Source of the DNA: RGIG4097 sp964367645
Lineage (GTDB): Bacteria; Bacillota; Clostridia; Christensenellales; CAG-917
Length of the DNA: 10,165 bases
Assembly (NCBI GenBank): GCA_964367645.1
Contig: CAYIYN010000057.1
Location: 1 to 10,165 of the forward strand
Direction of reading: 5' to 3'
Below, piece after piece: positions 5,035 to 10,165 of this stretch (the stretch's first letter is position 1; each line of letters begins with the position of its first letter). The position numbers and the translations under genes are program-made. Under the pieces are notes generated by a model. The model worked only from the letters and a program-made list of their open reading frames with translations, was not told where the DNA came from and ran no database searches.

Positions 5035-6672
5035 ATGACAGCAGACAAACAAACAATCATTCAGTTGAAAAACCTTACCAAATCGTACGGAAACAATGAC
5101 GCGGTAAAGAACGCCAGTTTGGTCATCAAACGCGGCGAATTTGTGACTTTGCTCGGCCCGTCGGGTTGCGGAAAGACGACAACTCTGCGCATGATAGCCG
5201 GCTTTGAAATGCCGACAAACGGCAGAATTATTTTTGACGGAGAGGACATCACAAACACTCCCCCGCATCTTAGAAAAGTCAACACGGTTTTCCAGCGTTA
5301 TGCACTATTCCCTCATCTTAACGTTTTTAAGAACATCGCTTTCGGGCTCAAACTGAAAGTTATTTCCAACGGCACAAAGACCAACAAAAAAGGCGAAGAG
5401 ATCGAACTTTTCCGCAAATATACAAAAGCCGAAATAAAAGAAAAAGTCAACGATGCGCTCAAAATGGTAGACCTTGAAGACTATGGCTACCGCAACGTTT
5501 CTTCCCTCTCAGGCGGTCAGCAACAGCGTGTTGCGATAGCGCGTGCTCTCGTCAACGAGCCGCAGGTTCTCCTTCTTGACGAACCTTTGGGCGCTCTCGA
5601 CTTGAAGATGAGAAAGGATATGCAACTGGAACTTATGAATATGCACGAGAAACTGGGCATAACCTTTATCTACGTCACTCACGACCAAGAAGAGGCACTC
5701 ACCATGTCCGACAAGGTTGTTGTTATGCGTGACGGCGTCATTCAGCAAATTGCATCTCCTGAAAAAATTTACGATGAGCCCGCAAATGCCTTCGTTGCCG
5801 ACTTTATCGGAGAAAGTACCATTCTTTCCGGCACGATGATTTGTGATTATAGGGTTGAATTTTGCGACACCGTCTTTGAATGCGTGGACAGCGGATTCCA
5901 TAAAGGCGAGCCTATCGACGTCATAATCCGTCCGGAAGACCTCAAAATCAAGAGCCCTGACGACAAGAGAACGATACTTACAGCGGAAGTTCTTTCCTGC
6001 GTTTTCAAGGGCGACCACTATCAAATCACCCTTCTTGCAGCAGGCAACGAACTCATCGCACACGACACTGCTTGCTATGATATCGGCGAAACCGTGGGGC
6101 TTTATATCAAGCCTTTCGACCTTCACATTATGCGAAAAGCGCGCATCATCAACGAAATTGAAACGGAAATGTCATATGAAAACCACGTGCTTATCTGCGG
6201 AGGCGAATTTGAATGTAACTGCGACTTGCCTTCGGGTGCGCCCGTCACGGTCAAAGTTGACTTTGACGACGTTGAAATCACGGACGACGAAACCGACGGA
6301 ACAATCGGCGCAACCGTTGTCAGTTCGATTTACAAAGGCAGTTATTATCAGTGCATAGTCAGAACAGACGATTATTATGAATTTTTTGTTGACACCGACG
6401 ACGACTGGCTGAAAGGCGACCGCGTTGGCATAAACATTGCCGCAAACAAAATTCTGATTGAAATGCGCGAAGTTGCGGATATCGAAGTTGAAGAAGTGCC
6501 CGAAGTTGTTCACGACGACGTTGACACCGAACTGGCTCAAGAACTGGCAGACGAAATCGCACAAGAAATCGCCGAGAGCAACGCTGAACTTTTGGCGGAA
6601 AACGAAGAAAACGAAGTCGGCGAAAAAGTCAATGCCGATACGGATAACGACGCAAATAACACAAAGGAGTAA
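5035..6672 (+). CDS. potA: PotA, spermidine/putrescine ABC transporter ATPase (extended)
   Basis: PotA is the cytosolic ATPase that powers polyamine import through PotBC. The nucleotide-binding domain is complete: Walker A GPSGCGKTT (41-49), Q-loop Q87, signature LSGGQQQR (158-165), Walker B VLLLDEP (178-184) and H-loop H216. About 20 extra polar residues (around 111-131) are inserted before the helical region. The usual C-terminal regulatory TOBE region occupies about 262-370. A second, similar segment follows at about 380-478: SCVFKGDHYQ (321-330) resembles SSIYKGSYYQ (430-439). The last 67 residues form a strongly acidic tail. At 545 residues the protein is far longer than the usual 350-380. 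AAAGGAG (5024-5030) supports the start, and potB begins 3 bp after the stop. Confidence 0.95.
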   Translation: MTADKQTIIQLKNLTKSYGNNDAVKNASLVIKRGEFVTLLGPSGCGKTTTLRMIAGFEMPTNGRIIFDGEDITNTPPHLRKVNTVFQRYALFPHLNVFKNIAFGLKLKVISNGTKTNKKGEEIELFRKYTKAEIKEKVNDALKMVDLEDYGYRNVSSLSGGQQQRVAIARALVNEPQVLLLDEPLGALDLKMRKDMQLELMNMHEKLGITFIYVTHDQEEALTMSDKVVVMRDGVIQQIASPEKIYDEPANAFVADFIGESTILSGTMICDYRVEFCDTVFECVDSGFHKGEPIDVIIRPEDLKIKSPDDKRTILTAEVLSCVFKGDHYQITLLAAGNELIAHDTACYDIGETVGLYIKPFDLHIMRKARIINEIETEMSYENHVLICGGEFECNCDLPSGAPVTVKVDFDDVEITDDETDGTIGATVVSSIYKGSYYQCIVRTDDYYEFFVDTDDDWLKGDRVGINIAANKILIEMREVADIEVEEVPEVVHDDVDTELAQELADEIAQEIAESNAELLAENEENEVGEKVNADTDNDANNTKE

Positions 6673-6675
6673 TCA

Positions 6676-7473
6676 ATGAAGTCTTTTTTGAAAAAATTTA
6701 AGATTACAAAAAAGGTATTCAGTTACCCCTACGTGCTTTTCATGCTCATTTTTGTAATCATACCTTTGGTGATGATACTCGTCTACGCCTTTTTGGACGG
6801 CGACGGGGCTTTCACCTTTGAGAACTTCCGCATATTTTTCACCTCGCGCAGTTCTTTATACGTCTTGGGAAACTCCCTGTTTGTCGGCATTGTTACCACG
6901 GCGCTTTGCCTGCTTATTGGCTACCCCGCTGCGTATATACTTTCAAAAAGTCACAACGGCGGGCGAGTGCTGATTTTGCTGTTCGTGCTGCCTATGTGGG
7001 TAAATTTCCTAATAAGAACCCTTGCCACCAAAGCAATATTTATCTCTTTAGGAATCGAACTCGGTATGGGCACGGTACTGTTTGGTATGGTCTACAACTA
7101 TCTGCCTTTTATGATTTTGCCTCTGCATACGGTGCTATCAGGCATCGACCGCAGTTATGAAGAAGCGGCAAAAGATTTGGGCGCAGACGATGCAACGGTG
7201 TTTTTGAAGACCGTACTTCCCTTGTCAAAGAGCGGCATAATCTCGGGTATCACAATGGTGTTTATCCCCACAATTTCGACCTACGCCATTTCTCAGCTGC
7301 TTTCAAACGGCAAGATATTCCTATTTGGCGACTCGATTGCCCTTAAATTTTCGCAAGATATGTACGGTGTCGGCTCGGTTATGAGTTTGGTTATGCTCGC
7401 GTTTGTGCTTGTTTCCAGTTTCTTGATGAACCGCTATAACAAAGACGCTAGTCTGGGGAGGTCGCTATGGTAA
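6676..7473 (+). CDS. potB: PotB, spermidine/putrescine ABC transporter permease
   Basis: PotB is one of the two inner-membrane channel subunits of the polyamine importer. The protein has 265 residues, a normal length, with about six hydrophobic segments beginning near 17-40, 62-90, 97-118, 131-152, 185-207 and 233-252. The EAA loop that contacts the ATPase is clear: YEEAAKDLGADDATVFLK (161-178), then TVLPLSKSGIISG. It starts 3 bp after potA, with AAAGGAG (6663-6669) inside the end of potA. Its own stop overlaps the potC start by 7 bp, indicating translational coupling. The conserved PotB opening with the first helix ending in a loop rich in FTFENF is present. Confidence 0.96.
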   Translation: MKSFLKKFKITKKVFSYPYVLFMLIFVIIPLVMILVYAFLDGDGAFTFENFRIFFTSRSSLYVLGNSLFVGIVTTALCLLIGYPAAYILSKSHNGGRVLILLFVLPMWVNFLIRTLATKAIFISLGIELGMGTVLFGMVYNYLPFMILPLHTVLSGIDRSYEEAAKDLGADDATVFLKTVLPLSKSGIISGITMVFIPTISTYAISQLLSNGKIFLFGDSIALKFSQDMYGVGSVMSLVMLAFVLVSSFLMNRYNKDASLGRSLW

Positions 7474-8285
7474 AGAAAATAATCGGAAAAACATATCTGT
7501 TTGCCGTCCTCGCCCTTCTCTACGCGCCGATAGTCTTCATTTTGATATATTCGTTCTCGGGCACGTCAACTTTCAGTTTTGACGATGGATTCACCTTTTC
7601 GAGTTACGTTGCGATTTTCGAGTCGGATAAATCCGAAGCACTTTGGGAGGCGGTTGGGAACACGTTCCTTATCGCGTCGGTGTCATCTGTAAGCGCGACG
7701 ATAATCGGCACTTTTGCGGCGATTGGCATTTTTGCCCTTGGAAGACGCTCCCGCCGAAGTGTTGAAGCGGTCAACCAACTGCCGATAATCAACAGTGAAA
7801 TCGTAATGGCGGTGTCGTTTATGATTTTCTTTGTGACTTGTCGCTTTGCCGAAGGTTATGCCAGACTTATGATTGCGCATATCGCATTCTGCACTCCCTA
7901 CGTTGTGCTGTCCGTGTTGCCGAAACTCGAAAGCATGGACCCGAATATTTACGAAGCGGCGTTGGATCTTGGCGCAAACCCGTTTAAAGCAATGCTCAAA
8001 GTTATCTTCCCTATGATGACACCCGGCATAATTAGCGGATTTGCTCTTGCGTTTACAATCTCTCTTGACGATTTTGTCATCACGCAGATAAACAAAGGCG
8101 CGGCAACGGGCATTGACACCCTGTCAACGTATATCTATTCCGATGCGCGCGTTCAAGGATTGGAGCCTTTCTGGTATGCCATATTCTCGATAATTTTTGT
8201 GATTGTGCTGGCGATTGTGCTTTTCGGCGCGCTTTATAGAGCCAAAAACAAGAAAAAGGAGGACAAAGAAGATGTCAAAGCGTAA
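7467..8285 (+). CDS. potC: PotC, spermidine/putrescine ABC transporter permease
   Basis: PotC is the second membrane permease and pairs with PotB to form the polyamine channel. It has 272 residues and about six hydrophobic segments (near 9-30, 64-91, 106-125, 131-152, 183-205 and 236-258). The ATPase-contact loop is YEAALDLGANPFKAMLKV (162-179), then IFPMMTPGIISG. The family block SLDDFVITQ (199-207) follows it. The C-terminal tail is short and charged (KNKKKEDKEDVKA). GGGGAGG (7455-7461) lies 5 bases before the start, inside potB. The last 14 bases overlap the start of potD. Confidence 0.96.
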   Translation: MVKKIIGKTYLFAVLALLYAPIVFILIYSFSGTSTFSFDDGFTFSSYVAIFESDKSEALWEAVGNTFLIASVSSVSATIIGTFAAIGIFALGRRSRRSVEAVNQLPIINSEIVMAVSFMIFFVTCRFAEGYARLMIAHIAFCTPYVVLSVLPKLESMDPNIYEAALDLGANPFKAMLKVIFPMMTPGIISGFALAFTISLDDFVITQINKGAATGIDTLSTYIYSDARVQGLEPFWYAIFSIIFVIVLAIVLFGALYRAKNKKKEDKEDVKA

Positions 8286-9879
8286 ATTGTTTTTAACGGC
8301 AATCATCCTCTTATTCACCCTGCTTCTTCCCGTATTTTTAACTGCCTGCAGCGGCGGAGCGGATAAACAGCAGGTGGATATTCTTGTTGTATACAACTGG
8401 GAAGACTATATCGATGAAAGCGAAGAAACGAGCCGTTTAGACGCTTTTACCGAATACTATGAAATGGTCACAGGAAACGCGCTCAAAATCGTCTACACCA
8501 CTTATGATACCAACGAAACTATGTTGACAAAGGTATTAAACGACGACGCCAACAGCGTTGACCTTATCTGCCCCAGCGAATACGCCATACAAAAACTTAT
8601 GGCAAACGGCAAACTTGCAAATTTGAGTGAACTCGTGACTCAGTATGACGGCAGAGAATTCGGCGAAAACAGCCTCGACCTTGTCACACTGAAAGACGGC
8701 AATATGTCTTACACAGAACCGTCTGTCGCCTCCTCTATCCAAACCGAATTCAACGGAATTTCAACAGGAGATGGCGAGGGCAATATGGTGGACTATATGG
8801 TGCCGTATATGGTGGGCACCGTCGGGATACTTTACAATGTCAAGTATGTCACCGAAGAGGATTTGGCAACCGGTTGGGGAATGCTCTGGAACAAAAGCGG
8901 CAGCGAAAATCTTGAAAATATGATTCTGGTCAAGGACAGCGTGCGCGACACCTACGTCGCTGCCGTAATGTATATGCGCGACTATGGTCTGCTTCCCGCC
9001 GGTTATGAAGATAAATCCGTTGCCGAACTTATAAACTGCACCGATGACGCTCTCCTTAATGCTGCCGAAGACGTCCTTACCGCACAGCGCAAACACCTTT
9101 CGGGATACGAAGTGGACTTTGGTAAAGACGATATGCTGAATGAAATCGTCTACGTTGACCTTGCTTGGTCGGGCGACGCTCTTTGGGCAATCGAGGAAAG
9201 TTATGACGAGGAAAATCTCTACTACAATCCCAGAACGGGCGAGCAAGACAACTACACCCTCGATTATTTCGTGCCGACAGACAGCGACGGACACCCCACC
9301 GGAAACATTTGGTTTGACGGCTGGGTAGTGCCCAAAACCGCTCCCAATAAACTTGCGGCGGTTATGTTTATCGACTTTATGAACCGCCCCGAAAACGCTG
9401 TTTACAACTCGGTTTATATTGGATACACAAGCGGAGTCGCACGTGAAAAAATGATGTTTTCATACGTGGGCGAGGGCGGTGAATTTACGCTTGACACAGA
9501 AGGTAACTTTGTTTTTGCAACCGACGGCAACGGAGAATACGACGTTAATGCTGACGTTTATGATTATCTTCTTGAAAGCGAATATGCCTACGAACTAACC
9601 GAAGAGGAAATTGCCGAAAACGACTTTGGAAAGTGGGATATGTCCTTCTTTGAAGACGAGCGCCGCTACCCAACAGACACCGATCAACTTGGCGTTATGC
9701 GTGATTTTGCTCAACGAACTTTCGCTGCCATCACAATGTGGGAAAACGCAAAAACAGGCAACGATGTGCCATGGGAATTGATTTGGTGCTCAATTGCGAT
9801 AGTGGGAGTAGTGGGGTTGTTCTTTGCACTGTATTATGTAAAACAAGGTCTTGCTCTCATGCCAAAAAAAGTTAAATAA
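8272..9879 (+). CDS. potD: PotD, polyamine-binding lipoprotein with extra C-terminal membrane segment
   Basis: PotD captures spermidine or putrescine outside the membrane and delivers it to PotBC. The N-terminus is a lipoprotein signal with lipobox LTAC (23-26), so C26 should be lipidated. Family blocks follow in order: VVYNWEDYID (39-48), DLICPSEYAIQKLMANGKL (97-115), VPYMVGTVGILYN (177-189), DLAWSGDA (296-303), WFDGWVVPKTAPN (347-359) and FIDFMNRPENA (366-376). W347 and D349 sit where ligand-contacting Trp and Asp occur in E. coli PotD. At 535 residues it is much longer than the usual 350: an acidic region (about 400-490) precedes a hydrophobic helix (502-522) and basic tail. AAGGAGG (8256-8262) sets the start. 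A GTG at 8203 would add residues ahead of the signal and is not credible. The exact polyamine is uncertain. Confidence 0.94.
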   Translation: MSKRKLFLTAIILLFTLLLPVFLTACSGGADKQQVDILVVYNWEDYIDESEETSRLDAFTEYYEMVTGNALKIVYTTYDTNETMLTKVLNDDANSVDLICPSEYAIQKLMANGKLANLSELVTQYDGREFGENSLDLVTLKDGNMSYTEPSVASSIQTEFNGISTGDGEGNMVDYMVPYMVGTVGILYNVKYVTEEDLATGWGMLWNKSGSENLENMILVKDSVRDTYVAAVMYMRDYGLLPAGYEDKSVAELINCTDDALLNAAEDVLTAQRKHLSGYEVDFGKDDMLNEIVYVDLAWSGDALWAIEESYDEENLYYNPRTGEQDNYTLDYFVPTDSDGHPTGNIWFDGWVVPKTAPNKLAAVMFIDFMNRPENAVYNSVYIGYTSGVAREKMMFSYVGEGGEFTLDTEGNFVFATDGNGEYDVNADVYDYLLESEYAYELTEEEIAENDFGKWDMSFFEDERRYPTDTDQLGVMRDFAQRTFAAITMWENAKTGNDVPWELIWCSIAIVGVVGLFFALYYVKQGLALMPKKVK

Positions 9880-9889
9880 AAACGTATAT

Positions 9890-9910
9890 CGACACCAAAC
9901 AACGGTGTTG
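9890..9910 (+). other. Small hairpin after potD
   Basis: CGACACC (9890-9896) can pair with GGTGTTG (9904-9910), including one G-U pair, around a seven-base loop. It starts 11 bases after the potD stop and is followed by CGTTAAAAGG without a T-run. It may protect the 3' end of the pot mRNA or contribute to termination. Confidence 0.35.
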
Positions 9911-9934
9911 CGTTAAAAGGACACTCAAAATATT

Positions 9935-9965
9935 AAACGTCCGCTATTGTAATTGGCGGGCGTTT
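9935..9965 (+). terminator. Probable terminator of the pot operon
   Basis: AAACGTCCGC (9935-9944) pairs with GCGGGCGTTT (9956-9965) over 10 bp with one G-U pair, around an 11-base loop. The right arm ends in TTT and is followed by GTTGT, a modest U-tract. Position and shape fit an intrinsic terminator, but the U-tract is interrupted. Confidence 0.55.
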
Positions 9966-9975
9966 GTTGTATAAT
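9947..9975 (+). promoter_or_regulatory. Candidate promoter of the last gene, overlapping the terminator
   Basis: TTGTAA (9947-9952) and a perfect TATAAT (9970-9975) are 17 bases apart; the -35 box matches 4 of 6. The -35 box lies in the loop of the preceding terminator hairpin. Transcription would start near 9982, giving a short leader with AAGGAG at 9995-10000. Confidence 0.6.
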
Positions 9976-10007
9976 GAGGAAAAACCCGCCGATCAAGGAG
10001 AACCGCT

Positions 10008-10165
10008 ATGGAGTGGATCTGTGATAAACCGTATCTCGTGCTCCCGCTCGCGCAGGAGGGCGCGCCGACGTACCCCGTGACCTTTTCCCGGAACGGGGAG
10101 CCGTTCCTGACGCTTTCGGTTCCCCTCGCCGCCCTCGGGGAGGCGATCTATACCGTTCACTACGA
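10008..10165 (+). CDS. Start of an unidentified gene, cut by the window end
   Basis: An ATG at 10008 is preceded by AAGGAG (9995-10000) at 7 bases, and the frame stays open for 52 codons to the window edge. The peptide begins MEWICDKPYLVLPLAQEG and reads like an extracellular or carbohydrate-active beta-sandwich domain. A faint resemblance to the N-terminal region of some family 32 glycoside hydrolases is only an impression and not enough to name it. There is no signal peptide. Codon use differs sharply from the rest of the window: 42 of the 51 complete codons after the start end in G or C, and the last 145 bases are about 65% G+C. This could mean recent transfer, a different genomic compartment or an assembly junction. 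Confidence 0.65.
   Translation, partial: MEWICDKPYLVLPLAQEGAPTYPVTFSRNGEPFLTLSVPLAALGEAIYTVHY

Noticed and set aside
5509..6126. A 205-codon frame on the minus strand inside potA.
   Set aside because: It is antisense to conserved PotA motifs, has no recognisable domain, and I saw no ribosome site for it.
8203..8271. An upstream GTG start for potD.
   Set aside because: It would put 23 charged residues before a textbook lipoprotein signal, and a strong ribosome site precedes ATG 8272.
8761..9294. A 177-codon minus-strand frame inside potD.
   Set aside because: It is antisense to conserved PotD blocks and has no family features.

Overview
The window reads as ordinary chromosome from a low-to-moderate GC Gram-positive bacterium of the Firmicutes, most likely an uncultured Clostridia-type anaerobe. 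The supports are a CIRCE (HrcA) operator in front of groESL, an FMN riboswitch before an ECF vitamin transporter subunit, strong AGGAGG-type ribosome sites, and an XRE-cupin regulator next to potABCD. No species assignment can be made from the sequence alone.

Layout. Bases 1-350 hold no gene but are dense in repeats: two tandem copies of a short repeat (1-120), a partial palindromic element (124-201) and a full, related, nested palindrome (223-347) whose right arm reaches the groEL stop codon. Next is the minus-strand groES-groEL operon with a well-formed promoter and a CIRCE operator. Divergent from it is a plus-strand dCMP deaminase gene (comEB type), whose leader can fold into a long nested stem. 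Convergent to that gene is a minus-strand ECF S component (riboflavin, ribU-like), preceded by an FMN riboswitch, a Shine-Dalgarno-sequestering hairpin and its own promoter.

From about 4140 rightward everything is on the plus strand. An XRE-cupin regulator is preceded by a consensus promoter and a cluster of CTAAAC/GTTTAG boxes, then comes a tightly packed spermidine/putrescine ABC transporter operon: potA (ATPase), potB and potC (permeases), potD (lipoprotein). The pot genes are spaced by 3 bp or overlap by 7 and 14 bp. A terminator-like hairpin follows, with a promoter embedded in it, then the first 52 codons of another gene, cut by the window end and far richer in G+C than everything before it.

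How the genes work together: groES and groEL form the Hsp60 folding machine under heat-shock repression. The deaminase supplies dUMP for thymidylate synthesis. The S component imports riboflavin when FMN is scarce. The XRE-cupin protein probably senses polyamines and controls itself and perhaps the pot uptake operon. I see no defence system, prophage, CRISPR array, rRNA or tRNA. The least ordinary points are the palindromic repeats beside groEL, the structured comEB leader, the N-terminal tail on the S component, the enlarged PotA and PotD, the operator cluster, and the abrupt composition change at the right end.
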